Below, piece after piece: positions 24,854-33,169 of a stretch of DNA of 64,000 nt (within the stretch, counting starts at the first letter, position 1; each line of letters opens with the position of its first letter). The translations under genes were made by a program, and so were the position numbers. Source of the stretch: Streptomyces sp. NBC_00820 (GTDB lineage: Bacteria > Actinomycetota > Actinomycetes > Streptomycetales > Streptomycetaceae); assembly GCF_036347055.1 (NCBI RefSeq), contig NZ_CP108882.1, positions 7,180,001 to 7,244,000 on the forward strand. The letters are read 5' to 3'. The notes below the pieces were generated by a model. The model made no database searches and was not told the origin of the DNA. It saw only the letters and a program-made list of their open reading frames with translations.

Positions 24854-25402
24854 TCAACGCGGATCGGTCGCGTATCCCGGAAGAACCCGGCGCAGGGCAC
24901 GCAGCGCGTAGTACGCGCGGGACTTCACGGTACCCGGTGGAATTCCGAGGGTATGTGCCGCTTCCGCCACGCTGGCCCCGCGGAAGTACACGAGTACGAG
25001 CACGTCACGGTGTTCCGGCGTGAGGGTCTTCACGGCCTCGCGGACGTCGAGCGTGGCGACGGCCCGCTCGGCGTGGTCCGCGGTCACCCGCGCGTCCTCC
25101 GGCACCTCGTCCCCGACCTCGGGCGGCCGGGCCCGCCGCGCCCGCCGGGCGTCGATCGCGAGGCGCCGGGCGACGGTCAGCAGCCAGGGGCGGACGGAGT
25201 CGAAGTCCTCGGCGTGCAGGGCCTCGGGATGCTGCCAGGCCCGCACCAGGGTCTCCTGCACGAGATCCTCGGCGCGCTGCCGGTCACCGTCACTCAACCG
25301 GAGCAGCAGCGCGAAGAGTGGCCGGCCGTGCTCGCGCTGGAGTGCGGCCAGCTCGTGCTCGGCGGTCGTGGTCCCGTGGGCAGTCGTGGTTGCGGCCGTC
25401 AT
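24854..25402 (-). CDS. ECF-type RNA polymerase sigma factor
   Basis: The 182-residue sigma-70 family ECF factor has region 2 with LLRLSDGDRQRAEDLVQETLVRAWQHPEAL (core binding and -10 recognition) and RPWLLTVARRLAIDARRARRAR. A linker and region 4 follow with AVKTLTPEHRDVLVLVYFRGASVAEAAHTLGIPPGTVKSRAYYALRALRRVL, a helix-turn-helix for -35 recognition. It probably directs RNA polymerase to stress or cell-envelope promoters and is held by the zf-HC2 anti-sigma encoded downstream. The start ATG is at 25402; its ribosome site is weak. The gene is divergent from the CapA-like gene, which may be one of its targets, but no GGAAC/GTT-type promoter was identified. Confidence 0.92.
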   Translation of the reverse strand: MTAATTTAHGTTTAEHELAALQREHGRPLFALLLRLSDGDRQRAEDLVQETLVRAWQHPEALHAEDFDSVRPWLLTVARRLAIDARRARRARPPEVGDEVPEDARVTADHAERAVATLDVREAVKTLTPEHRDVLVLVYFRGASVAEAAHTLGIPPGTVKSRAYYALRALRRVLPGYATDPR

Positions 25403-25626
25403 GTCCCGTATGGCAGCGCAGGCCGGAGCCGGGGGACAGGGGCCGTACCCGGCTGTGCGACGGGCGGTCGATCGGGGCGGTGAACGGTCGGCCGGCGGTC
25501 GGCCGGCGGACGGCCGGAAGGTCCATGACCGTGTGGGTCCGGCACCGGATGGGCTAATGAGGGCGCCGGGACTGTTTGCGCCGCGAGCCAGTTTCGTACC
25601 CATATGCCTGTCACAACTTTGTCTGC

Positions 25627-25660
25627 CAATACGACAACTCAGGCAATACGACAACTCAGG
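25627..25660 (+). repeat. Perfect 17-bp tandem duplication ahead of the CapA-like gene
   Basis: CAATACGACAACTCAGG occurs at 25627-25643 and again at 25644-25660, directly followed by GGTGAGCAG and the ATG at 25670. The first codons are duplicated as well: ATGATCGGACGC occurs at 25670 and 25685 (unit 15 bp). The repeats lie in the leader and initiation region, so they may affect translation or bind a regulator. Confidence 0.9.
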
Positions 25661-25669
25661 GGTGAGCAG

Positions 25670-26758
25670 ATGATCGGACGCAGGATGATCGGACGCCGTC
25701 ACCAGGTGGCTCTGGCGCTGACCGCCCTCCTGGCGGCGGCCGCCGCCTGCCAGAACCAGGAGCGGAAGGAGCCTGCCGCCACCGCGCACCCGGCGCCGCC
25801 CGCCGCCCGCGGCTTCACCCTCGTCGCCTCCGGCGACATCCTTCCGCACACCTCCGTCCTGGAACGGGCGAACTACGACGCCGGAGGCAACGGCTACGAC
25901 TTCCGCCCGATGCTCGCCGCGGTCCAGCCGGTCGTCGCCCGGGCCGACCTGGCGCTGTGCCATCTGGAGACGCTCTCCGCCCAGCCGGCCCTCACGCCCC
26001 CGCCGCAGCTGGCGTGGGACCTGGCCGCGGCCGGCTACGACGGATGCTCCACCGCCTCCGACGGCTCCCTGGACGACGGGATCCGGGCCGCCCTGTCCGC
26101 CATGGACCAGGCCGGCCTGCGGCACGCCGGGACCGCCCGCAGCGAGGACGAGGCCCGCACGGTCACCCTGCTGCGCGCGGGCCCGGCGAAGGTCGCGCAC
26201 CTGTCGTACCCCTACGACACCGACGAGAACCTGATGATCGCCGACGCCCGGGCCGCCCGGCGGGCGGGCGCCGACGTGGTGGTCGTCTCGATCCGGTGGG
26301 GGACCTCCTGGCAGGACGCCCCCGACCAGCGGCAGCTGAGCCTCGCCCAGGACCTGACGGCCTCGAAGACCGCCGGCCGCCCGGACGTCGACCTGATCCT
26401 CGGCACCCACACCCACGTCCCGCAGGCGTACGAGAAGGTCAACGGAACCTGGGTGGTCTACGGACTCGGCGACCAGATCGCGGGCGAGACGACCAACCCC
26501 GGCGGCGCCCGCGACTCCCGCGGCGACGAGTCCACGGTCGGCCGCTTCACGTTCGCCGCGCCGGCCCGCCCCGGCGGCCGCTGGGAGGTCACCCGGGCCG
26601 AGTTCCTGCCGCAGATCTACGACGTCGACGCCGGCCGCGTCGTCGACCTCGGCCGGGCGATCGCCGGCGGCGCCGAACTGACCGCGGCGCGCGACCGGGT
26701 CCGGGACGTCGTCCTCAGCCGGGGAGCCGCGGAGAGCGGCCTCGTGGCGGGACGGTGA
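25670..26758 (+). CDS. CapA-like (PGA synthesis/metallophosphatase-fold) lipoprotein with altered active-site motifs
   Basis: The 362-residue protein has a lipoprotein signal (two copies of MIGRR, hydrophobic stretch, AAAAC lipobox) and a CapA/PGA_cap domain. CapA proteins are membrane-attached and linked to poly-gamma-glutamate or similar polymers, with a calcineurin-like metal centre. Domain order is kept: VASGDILPHTSVL, ALCHLETLSA, a third motif, LSYPYDTDEN, VVVSIRWGTSW, LILGTHTHVPQAYEKVNGTWVVYGLGD. In the third motif the usual ANNHxxD reads ASDGSLDD, and the usual HWG reads RWG, so several metal ligands are replaced. It may be a non-catalytic binder. The ATG at 25670 (rather than 25604) is chosen for the signal peptide; ATG 25685 is equally possible. 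Its stop directly abuts the convergent permease stop. Confidence 0.78.
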   Translation: MIGRRMIGRRHQVALALTALLAAAAACQNQERKEPAATAHPAPPAARGFTLVASGDILPHTSVLERANYDAGGNGYDFRPMLAAVQPVVARADLALCHLETLSAQPALTPPPQLAWDLAAAGYDGCSTASDGSLDDGIRAALSAMDQAGLRHAGTARSEDEARTVTLLRAGPAKVAHLSYPYDTDENLMIADARAARRAGADVVVVSIRWGTSWQDAPDQRQLSLAQDLTASKTAGRPDVDLILGTHTHVPQAYEKVNGTWVVYGLGDQIAGETTNPGGARDSRGDESTVGRFTFAAPARPGGRWEVTRAEFLPQIYDVDAGRVVDLGRAIAGGAELTAARDRVRDVVLSRGAAESGLVAGR

Positions 26759-28183
26759 TCACTCGGCGGGCGGCCGCCCGCCCAGCGCCGAATGCCGGTA
26801 GGAGTACCCGAAGTAGATCACGCAGCCGATCACGAACCAGACGGCGAACCGCACCCACGTCTGCCACGTCAGGAACGTGATCAGCCAGATCGAGAAGACG
26901 GCACCCAGCGCGGGCACGAACGGCATCCACGGCGTGCGGAAGGTGCGCGGCAGGTCGGGCTGCCGGCGGCGCAGCGCGATCACCGCCACGCACACCACCA
27001 CGAACGCCAGCAGGATGCCGATGTTCGTCAGTTCGGCCGCCTGGCCGATCGGCACGAATCCGGCGATCGCCGCCGACCCCACCCCGACGATCCACGTCAC
27101 CCGGGTCGGCACGTGCCGTGTCGGGTGCGTCTTGGCGAACCACTTCGGCAGCAGCCCGTCCCTCGCCATCGAGAACCACACCCGCGTCACACCCAGCATG
27201 AACGTGAACATCACGGTGAGGATGCCGATGATCGCGCCCACCGCGACCACGTCCGCGAACCCGCCCAGCCCGACCGCCTTGAACGCCGACGAGAAACCGC
27301 TCTCCGGGTCGATGTGCTCGTAACTCTGCATGCCCGTCAGCACCAGGCAGGCCGCCACGTACAGCACCATCGCGATGATCAGCGAGTAGATGATCGCCTT
27401 CGGCATGTGCCGCTGCGCGTCCTTCGACTCCTCCGCCGCCGTCGACATGGCGTCGTACCCGAACACGGCGAAGAACACCGTCGCCGCGCCGGTGAAGGTC
27501 CCCCCGACGCCGTACGGGAAGAAGGGGTGGTAGTTCCCGGTGTCGATGTGGTAGACGCCCACGCCGATCACCAGCAGCACCACCAGCACCTTCAGCGCGA
27601 CCACGAACGTCTCGAACCGGGCCGCGCTGCGCATGCCCCGGTTGAGCAGCCAGGCGATCAGCAGACACAGCACGGCCGCGAACAGGTCGAACCGGTGCCC
27701 CGATCCGGTGCCGGGCGCGCCCTGCATCCAGTCGGGCAGGTTCGCGCCCATGTCCTCGACCAGGAAACCGAAGTACCCGGAGATGCCGATGGCGACCACC
27801 GCCACGATCGCGGTGTACTCCAGCAGCAGGTCCCAGCCGATGAACCAGCCCGCGAACTCGCCCAGCACCGCGTACCCGTAGGTGTAGGCCGAGCCCGCCT
27901 GCGGGATCAGCCCCGCGAACTCGGCGTACGACAGCGCCGCGCAGGCGCTCGCGACACCGGCGATCAGGAACGAGAGCAGTACCGAGGGCCCGGCCGTCTG
28001 GTTGGCCACCGTGCCGGCCAGCGTGAAGATGCCCGCCCCGATGATCCCGCCCACGCCGATCGCGGTGAGCTGCCACAGCCCGAGCGTCCGTTCGAGTTCC
28101 GCCCCCGCACCGGCCTCGGTCTCCTCGATGTGCTCGATCGGTTTGCGGCGGAGAATCCCCTCACCCATACGGATCTTGGCCAT
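26759..28183 (-). CDS. APC superfamily amino acid permease
   Basis: The 474-residue, roughly 12-helix permease is of the cationic amino-acid transporter group. The soluble start (MAKIRMGEGILRRKPIEHIEETEAG) leads to the first helix pair with IGVGGIIGAGIFTLAG, the unwound glycine-rich substrate site of APC transporters. The conserved AEFAGLIPQAGSAYTYGYAVLGEF-type segment and VFFAVFGYDAMSTAAEESKDAQRHMPKAI also support the family. It would import an amino acid, probably by proton symport. The ATG at 28183 (AAGGGGTGAGG upstream) is preferred to the in-frame ATG at 28228. It ends immediately beside the convergent CapA-like gene, with no room for a separate terminator. Confidence 0.92.
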   Translation of the reverse strand: MAKIRMGEGILRRKPIEHIEETEAGAGAELERTLGLWQLTAIGVGGIIGAGIFTLAGTVANQTAGPSVLLSFLIAGVASACAALSYAEFAGLIPQAGSAYTYGYAVLGEFAGWFIGWDLLLEYTAIVAVVAIGISGYFGFLVEDMGANLPDWMQGAPGTGSGHRFDLFAAVLCLLIAWLLNRGMRSAARFETFVVALKVLVVLLVIGVGVYHIDTGNYHPFFPYGVGGTFTGAATVFFAVFGYDAMSTAAEESKDAQRHMPKAIIYSLIIAMVLYVAACLVLTGMQSYEHIDPESGFSSAFKAVGLGGFADVVAVGAIIGILTVMFTFMLGVTRVWFSMARDGLLPKWFAKTHPTRHVPTRVTWIVGVGSAAIAGFVPIGQAAELTNIGILLAFVVVCVAVIALRRRQPDLPRTFRTPWMPFVPALGAVFSIWLITFLTWQTWVRFAVWFVIGCVIYFGYSYRHSALGGRPPAE

Positions 28184-28503
28184 ACGCCTCACCCCTTCAC
28201 CGATGGCAAACGGCTGACGGCCGATCATGATGGCTCAGGGCCGCCCCGGACGGAAGACGCCACGCACACCCGGATCCGGCCCGTCCTGACCAGAGCGGCG
28301 CCCGCCCCTGACCGGACCGGCGCCCAGCCGTGTCCAGACCGGCCCCCGGGCCGCCCACGCCGCATGTCCGGGCAGTACGGCCCCGCCCGCGCCGTCCCCT
28401 GCCCCGGCGGCCCGCTCGGCGCCCGCGTCGCCCGGCCGGGCCGGGGCCCGCTCCTCGAGGCCCCGCCGGTGCGGCGCGGCCCCGCCGCTGCCGCCTGGGC
28501 CCG
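28184..28503. other. GC-rich intergenic stretch
   Basis: These 320 bases separate the permease start from the stop of the universal stress gene, both on the minus strand. They are Pro/Arg/Gly-codon-rich in every frame. No supported gene, hairpin or clear promoter is seen, though the permease promoter should lie near 28190-28260. Confidence 0.4.
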
Positions 28504-28983
28504 CTACGGGACGACCGTCACCGGCCACCGCCCCGCCTTCACCAACCGGATCGCCACCGAGCCGATGATGCGGTGTCCCGCCTGCTCGGACGCCCCCACC
28601 ACCACGGCGTCCGCCTTCAGTTCCTCGGCCGCCCGCACCAGGCCGTTGTAGGGATCGCCGCGGAAGGTGTGGAACTCCCAGCGCACCTCGTATATCCCCT
28701 TGAGCCGTTCGGCCGCCGCCCGGATCTGCGCGATCAGGTCCTCGGCGATCTCGTCGGTCACCTCCGCCACGGGCGCCCCGAACGCCGCTCCCGCGGCCAG
28801 CACCGGCTGGATGTACACCACCGCCAGCAGTGCGTTCTGACGCCGGGCCAGACCGCTCGCGTACGCGGCCGCGCGCAACGAGGAGTCGGAGCCGTCCACC
28901 CCGACCACGATGACCTTCGGCCCGTCCGTGCCCCGTTCGAACCGGTGCGCGTGCTGTTCGTGCTGCTCGTGCTGTTCCGCCAC
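28504..28983 (-). CDS. Universal stress protein (UspA family)
   Basis: The 159-residue single-domain UspA protein has VIVVGVDGSDSSLRAAAYASGLA at the start of the fold. The ATP-binding signature near the C-terminus is ADAVVVGASEQAGHRIIGSVAIRLVKAGRWPVTVVP, matching G-x2-G-x9-G(S/T) only loosely, as GA...G..IGS. Such proteins bind ATP or AMP and aid survival under stress in the cytoplasm. An unusual short His/Gln-rich lead (AEQHEQHEQHAHRFERG) precedes the fold. The GTG at 28983 is chosen because it opens this segment; the ribosome site is poor, so the real start could be later or leaderless. It stands alone upstream of the permease gene. Confidence 0.85.
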   Translation of the reverse strand: MAEQHEQHEQHAHRFERGTDGPKVIVVGVDGSDSSLRAAAYASGLARRQNALLAVVYIQPVLAAGAAFGAPVAEVTDEIAEDLIAQIRAAAERLKGIYEVRWEFHTFRGDPYNGLVRAAEELKADAVVVGASEQAGHRIIGSVAIRLVKAGRWPVTVVP

Positions 28984-29235
28984 GGCCGTGAGGCTATCGG
29001 AAGCGGCGGCTCCGTTCAGTGCCCGGCCCCGCTCGACGGTCCGGCTCCCCGCTCGACGGTCCGGCGCACCGGCCGGTGAACCGGACCCCCGCCGACGGGT
29101 ACACCCGCCGTGTGCCGCCGCCGGGGGACCTGAGCCGCTGCGAGAGGGACCCGCGCTGCGCCGACCGGGTGTATTCCCGCCGCCGCACCGGTTGAGTTGT
29201 GGGGCGTCGACCGCTCTCCGGGCGACTGATGGGTC

Positions 29236-30069
29236 ATGCAGAAGGATCAGTTGTTCACACGGCGCCGGCTGCTGCTCGCCGGCTCCGCCGCTCTGGGAGC
29301 CGCGGCCACCGCGGGGATCGTCGTGGCGGGGGACGAGGAGAAACCGGCGCGGGCCGCCGTCCTCGCGGGCCCCCAGGCACGCCAGACGCTCAAGTCGTCC
29401 GCCTTCCGGCTCCAGCCGCTCACCGGATACGGCCCCCCGCGCGCCAAGCCCCACAAACCCAAGGTGCGTCACGAACCCATCCTGCGGATCTCCGGAAGCG
29501 GCCGGCACATGATGCTGACCTTCGACGACGGACCGCATCCGGACTACACCCCGCACATCCTGGAGACCCTCGCCAAGTACCGCGTGCGGGCCATGTTCTT
29601 CGTGTGCGGCGAGTGCGTCGTCGAGAACAGGGAGCTGCTGGCCCGGATGGCCGACGAGGGGCACGTCGTCGGCAACCACACCTGGACGCACCCTCTGCTG
29701 ACCGAGCTGAGCCGCAAGGAGATCCGCTCGGAGATGGAGCGGACCAGCGACGCCATCGAGGACGCCTACGGGGACCGCCCGCAGTGGTTCCGCGCCCCCT
29801 ACGGCGCCTGGAACCGCACCGCCTTCCAACTGGGCGCCGACATGGGCATGGAACCGATGGCCTGGACCGTCGACAGCCTCGACTGGACCACCCCCGGCAC
29901 CGGCACCATCGTCGACCGCGTCGAGGGCGGCGCCGCCCCCGGCGTCGTGGTGCTCTCCCACGACGCCGGAGGCGACCGGACGCAGAGCGTGCGCGCGATC
30001 CGTGAGTACCTGCCGTATCTGCTCGACTCCGGCTACCGCTTCTCCGTGCCGCGCCGCCGCGTGGCCTGA
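29236..30069 (+). CDS. Exported polysaccharide deacetylase (NodB/CE4 family), Tat signal
   Basis: The 277-residue protein begins with a twin-arginine signal (FTRRRLLLAGSAALG...AAA), so it is folded before export. The CE4 deacetylase domain has motif 1 MLTFDDGPHPD (Asp base and metal Asp), motif 2 VGNHTWTHPLLTELS (metal His pair), motif 3 RAPYGAWN, and a late VVLSHDAGG (motif 5-like). It removes acetyl groups from chitin, peptidoglycan or other N-acetylglucosamine polymers outside the membrane. The ATG at 29236 fits the Tat signal. Convergent with the sortase gene 51 bp downstream. The linker (about 35-85, Lys/Pro-rich) is typical of cell-wall-associated forms. Confidence 0.92.
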   Translation: MQKDQLFTRRRLLLAGSAALGAAATAGIVVAGDEEKPARAAVLAGPQARQTLKSSAFRLQPLTGYGPPRAKPHKPKVRHEPILRISGSGRHMMLTFDDGPHPDYTPHILETLAKYRVRAMFFVCGECVVENRELLARMADEGHVVGNHTWTHPLLTELSRKEIRSEMERTSDAIEDAYGDRPQWFRAPYGAWNRTAFQLGADMGMEPMAWTVDSLDWTTPGTGTIVDRVEGGAAPGVVVLSHDAGGDRTQSVRAIREYLPYLLDSGYRFSVPRRRVA

Positions 30070-30120
30070 GAAGCGTGCCGACGACTCCTCAGGAGCCTCG
30101 TGCCGCCTGGTCGCGGTGGC

Positions 30121-30792
30121 TCAACCGACCGTGACCAGGCGGGCGAAGACGACGACGTTGCCGTCGTAACCGTTCTGCTTCGAGAAACCGCCGCCGCAGG
30201 TGATCACCCGCAGCTCCGGCGTGCCCTTCGAGCCGTAGACGCGGTCGCCGGGGAACTTGCTCTTCTCGAACACCTCGATGCCGTAGATCTCGAACACCGC
30301 GGTCCTCCCGTCCTTGCGTACGACCTCGACGCGGTTCCCCTTCTTCAGCGCCCCGAGGCCGTAGAACACGGCGGGGCCCTGCTGGTTGTCGACGTGGCCG
30401 ACGATCACGGCGGTGCCCTTCTCGCCGGGGGAGACCGCGCCCGTGAACCAGCCCGCGAGGTTGGGGTTCTCGGGCGGCGGGGCGCCGACCCAGCCGTTCG
30501 CGTCCAGGCCGACGGACATGACGGGGGCGTCGACCCGGATCGCGGGGATGCGGACCCGGTCGGCGGGGGAGAACGACAGCGCCGCGGGCTCCGCGACGAA
30601 GGTGTCCGGCGTCGCCCGGGTGTCCGGCGCGGCGGCCGCCGCGGGCTGGGGCGGCCCGGTGTCGAACTCTCCCGAACCGTTGCGGATGAGCGCCAGGCCG
30701 GTCAGCAGAACGAGCGCGATCACGCCCCAGGGCGCGCGCCTTCGCCGCCGCTCCTCCTCTTCGGCCCACTCGGCCGGCTCGGACGCAGACAT
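30121..30792 (-). CDS. Class F sortase
   Basis: The 223-residue protein has an N-terminal cytoplasmic charged part (EEEERRRRRAPW), one membrane helix (GVIALVLLTGLALI) and an extracytoplasmic sortase domain. The catalytic His is in VIVGHVDNQQGPAVF, the Cys in ELRVITCGGGFSKQNGYDGN (TC motif) and an Arg follows in VVFARLV, as in actinobacterial class F enzymes. It would attach a surface protein to the cell wall. Its likely partner is encoded divergently at 31126, although that protein lacks an obvious LPXTG. The ATG at 30792 has AGAGGGGA upstream; an in-frame start at 30837 is less likely. Confidence 0.92.
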   Translation of the reverse strand: MSASEPAEWAEEEERRRRRAPWGVIALVLLTGLALIRNGSGEFDTGPPQPAAAAAPDTRATPDTFVAEPAALSFSPADRVRIPAIRVDAPVMSVGLDANGWVGAPPPENPNLAGWFTGAVSPGEKGTAVIVGHVDNQQGPAVFYGLGALKKGNRVEVVRKDGRTAVFEIYGIEVFEKSKFPGDRVYGSKGTPELRVITCGGGFSKQNGYDGNVVVFARLVTVG

Positions 30793-31125
30793 TCGCCATC
30801 CCCTCTCGACGCGGCCGTCACCACGTCCCGCACGCATGGGAGAACGCTAAGTCCCCCGCGCCCGGTGGGCGACGGGCCCACGGGCGAACGGGTGGCCCGT
30901 CAGCCTTTCGGTCGGCCATCCGAGTTGCAGTCCGGAGATAATTTCTGACGGTCCGTGACCTGCGGCAACATCCGATTGTGTGGTTATCCCGCAGGGGGTC
31001 GTATCACCAGGACGGACCATTCTCGACGTGCGGGCGTGTTCCGGGGGTCTGAGGGTTTGGCTGGGAGGTGCTTTCTCGCCGATCGCCCGGGTACGGGACC
31101 CGGGGTGCCTCCCGCGGAGGATCAC
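30793..31125. other. Divergent promoter region between sortase and surface-protein genes
   Basis: The 333 bases contain an AT-richer patch at about 30925-30995 (GATAATTTCTGACGG, GATTGTGTGGTTATCC). A good ribosome site, GGAGG at 31116-31120, lies at the plus-strand end. No gene is supported. The promoters for both genes should lie here, but exact elements are not assigned. Confidence 0.5.
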
Positions 31126-31998
31126 ATGCGAAACCAACGTGCCCTGGCGGCCGCGTGCGCCGCGGTCGCCATGCTCGGGTTGGCCGCCCCCGTGGCGGTC
31201 GCGGACGGAATGGGCAACGGGGGCGGCCCATCCACCGGCAACGGGGTCAGCCCGAACTCCGGGACCGCCGTCATCGGCGGCGGCACCGGGATCGGCGGCA
31301 CCGGAATCGGTGGCACCGGAATCGGCCCGGGCGGAGCCGGCGTCATCATCGGCGGCGGCAACGGCAACTTCAACGGGAACGGAAACTTCTGCAACGGAAA
31401 TTTCAACGGGAACGGGAACGGCAATTTCAACGGCAACGGCAACGGCAACTTCAATGGGAACTGCCGGGGCAACGACAACTTCGGCAATGGCAATGGCAGG
31501 GGCAACGAGAACGGCAGGGGCAACGACAACGGCAGGGGCAACGACAACGGCCGGGGGAACGACAACTTCGGCCGCGGTGGCGATTTCGGCGGTCACGGCG
31601 ACGGCAACGTGCGCAACATCATCGTCACGCCGAACGTGGTACCCGCCGGTGGCCGGCTCACCATCACCGTGGAGGGCTGCAACGGAGGCACGGTGTCCTC
31701 GCGCGCCTTCCGCACCACCCCGCTCACACCGGTCGACGACGACCTCTCGCGGGCCCACGTCACCGTCGACCGCGACACCCGTCCCGGCCGGTACGACATC
31801 ACGGTCAACTGCAACGGTCGCAGCCTGACGCGCTCCTGGGCCTTCACCGTGCTCGGCGGCGTCCAGGGCGGCCTCGGCGGCAGCAGCACCGCCGGGGCCA
31901 CCCGGACCGACATGGCCATCGGCGGCGGCCTCGTGGCCTCGGCCGTGTTCGGGGGCGGCGCGTTCTGGCTGCGCCGCCGCAACGAGAGGGAGATCTGA
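31126..31998 (+). CDS. Secreted Asn/Gly-repeat surface protein with C-terminal membrane anchor
   Basis: The 290-residue precursor has a Sec signal (MRNQRALAAACAAVAMLGLAAPVAVA|DG). A low-complexity region of about 130 residues follows, built of Gly-Ile-Gly and then Asn-Gly-Asn-Phe and Arg-Gly-Asn-Asp-Asn-Gly repeats. Next is a beta domain of about 80 residues (IIVTPNVVPAGGRLTITVEGC...GRYDITVNCNGRSLTRSWAFTV), a short linker, a hydrophobic helix (MAIGGGLVASAVFGGGAFW) and the basic tail LRRRNEREI, as in cell-wall sorting regions. No clear LPXTG precedes the helix (it reads AGATRTD). Four cysteines lie in the repeat and beta regions. Strong ribosome site GGAGG; terminator at 32050. Probably displayed on the cell surface and linked functionally to the divergent sortase. 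Confidence 0.82.
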   Translation: MRNQRALAAACAAVAMLGLAAPVAVADGMGNGGGPSTGNGVSPNSGTAVIGGGTGIGGTGIGGTGIGPGGAGVIIGGGNGNFNGNGNFCNGNFNGNGNGNFNGNGNGNFNGNCRGNDNFGNGNGRGNENGRGNDNGRGNDNGRGNDNFGRGGDFGGHGDGNVRNIIVTPNVVPAGGRLTITVEGCNGGTVSSRAFRTTPLTPVDDDLSRAHVTVDRDTRPGRYDITVNCNGRSLTRSWAFTVLGGVQGGLGGSSTAGATRTDMAIGGGLVASAVFGGGAFWLRRRNEREI

Positions 31999-32049
31999 CC
32001 CGGTCCCGGTCTCCCCGCCAGGAGAGCCCGGGACCCGGCGCACATCGGC

Positions 32050-32092
32050 AGGCCTTCGCCCCCGGCCCCCACGGGACCGGGGGCGAAGGCCT
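32050..32092 (+). terminator. Strong terminator after the Asn/Gly-repeat gene
   Basis: A perfect 16-bp stem (32050-32065, AGGCCTTCGCCCCCGG, with 32077-32092) encloses an 11-nt loop, 52 bases after the stop codon. Confidence 0.8.
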
Positions 32093-32230
32093 GTGCCGTG
32101 CCGGGGCCCCGCGGCACTAGGGTCTTTCTTCCGGATCAGGCCGGCTCCGGTCTGCGGTGCCTTCTGGCCGGCCCGAGCGGGGTCTGGTGCGTGCGGCTGC
32201 CAGGCGGAGGAGGGAGTCGACGCGGCGCGA

Positions 32231-32325
32231 TGGGGGTCCCTCCCTGCTCGAGCGAAGCCGAGAGCTTGGGGGAGAGTGACGACAACGCCGCTGGGGGTAC
32301 CCCCTGCTCGCAGAGCTTGGGGGAG
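32231..32325. repeat. Two copies of a palindromic intergenic repeat (TGCTCG...GAGCTTGGGGGAG type)
   Basis: Copies at 32231-32274 and 32292-32325 share GGGGGTxCC-CTGCTCG...AGAGCTTGGGGGAG; the second is shorter. Elements of this look are scattered in many Streptomyces genomes (recalled, not searched). They sit in the 372-base gap 31999-32370 between a terminator and the DUF4239 stop. The rest of the gap holds nothing recognisable. Confidence 0.7.
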
Positions 32326-32370
32326 TGCGTGCCAGGCCCCGCGACCCCGGCAAGATCCGGAAGACAGGCC

Positions 32371-33135
32371 CTAACCCTTGACGTTCGGGAACAGGTCGAG
32401 GAACGGTCCCGCGGTCGCCGCGATGCCCCGGCTGAAGGGGGCGTCGAAGTCCCAGATGAGGAACAGCATGAAGGCGATGGTCGCCGAGAACAGCCCGGCG
32501 AGGATCAGCTCGCGTGCGGTGCGCCGGATCTGCAGCGCGAAGACCATGCCGATGGTGATGACCGCCCCCGCCAGCAGCCCCCACCACACCACGGACGGCA
32601 TGGTGGCCCCGGTCGAGTCCGCGCGCGCGTTGCGCGCCTGGTCGGCGGCGGCCATCTGGTCCAGCACCGGCTGGTAGGCCTGCGCCTCGAAGTCGTTCTT
32701 CGGCTGGTAGTCGGTGACGTCCTGGCGGAGACGGTCCAGGAGCTGCCCACCGCGGTCGGTGACCCGGTCGTGGTCCGTCATCGACTTCCACTCGGTGTCC
32801 ACGACGTACCCGACATAGGTGTCGATGTCGTCGCGGATACGGTCACGCACGTCCGGCGGATAGACCCGGACCCGCGCCGAGATCTCGTGCAGCGCCTGGG
32901 CCTCGGCCTGCACATGGTCCTGGGCGGCGCTGCGCGCCTCCCACACACCGGCGATGGCCAGGCCCAGGACGATGGCGTACACCACGCCGATCCACATCGT
33001 CATGTACTCGATGACGTCCGGCGTCTCGTTGGGATCCTCGTCCTCGGGAGCCCGCTTGGACCGTACGACGGTGATGACGACCACCACGGCACACGCCCCC
33101 AGCATCCCGAGGACGAGAACAAGCCAATCCGACAA
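32371..33135 (-). CDS. DUF4239 (bestrophin-like) membrane protein, TTG start
   Basis: The 254-residue protein has two N-terminal membrane helices (WLVLVLGMLGACAVVVVITVV; YMTMWIGVVYAIVLGLAIAGVW), a soluble helical part of about 120 residues (QAEAQALHEISARVRVYPPDVRDRIRDDIDTYV...), and two C-terminal helices (MPSVVWWGLLAGAVITIGMVFAL; LILAGLFSATIAFMLFLIW). This is the DUF4239 pattern of unknown, possibly channel-related function. The start is a TTG at 33135 because no ATG/GTG fits and GGAGG lies six bases upstream. The polyproline gene begins upstream and ends 34 bp before it, so they are probably co-transcribed. Confidence 0.85.
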   Translation of the reverse strand: MSDWLVLVLGMLGACAVVVVITVVRSKRAPEDEDPNETPDVIEYMTMWIGVVYAIVLGLAIAGVWEARSAAQDHVQAEAQALHEISARVRVYPPDVRDRIRDDIDTYVGYVVDTEWKSMTDHDRVTDRGGQLLDRLRQDVTDYQPKNDFEAQAYQPVLDQMAAADQARNARADSTGATMPSVVWWGLLAGAVITIGMVFALQIRRTARELILAGLFSATIAFMLFLIWDFDAPFSRGIAATAGPFLDLFPNVKG

Positions 33136-33169
33136 CTGATGCCTCCAGGAGGTGAGAGCGGCCGACGCG

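Noticed and set aside
31360..31570. Repeats at 31360-31570 considered as a CRISPR-like array
   Set aside because: They are in-frame codons for Asn-Gly/Arg-Gly-Asn repeats inside a clear secreted-protein gene; there are no spacers.
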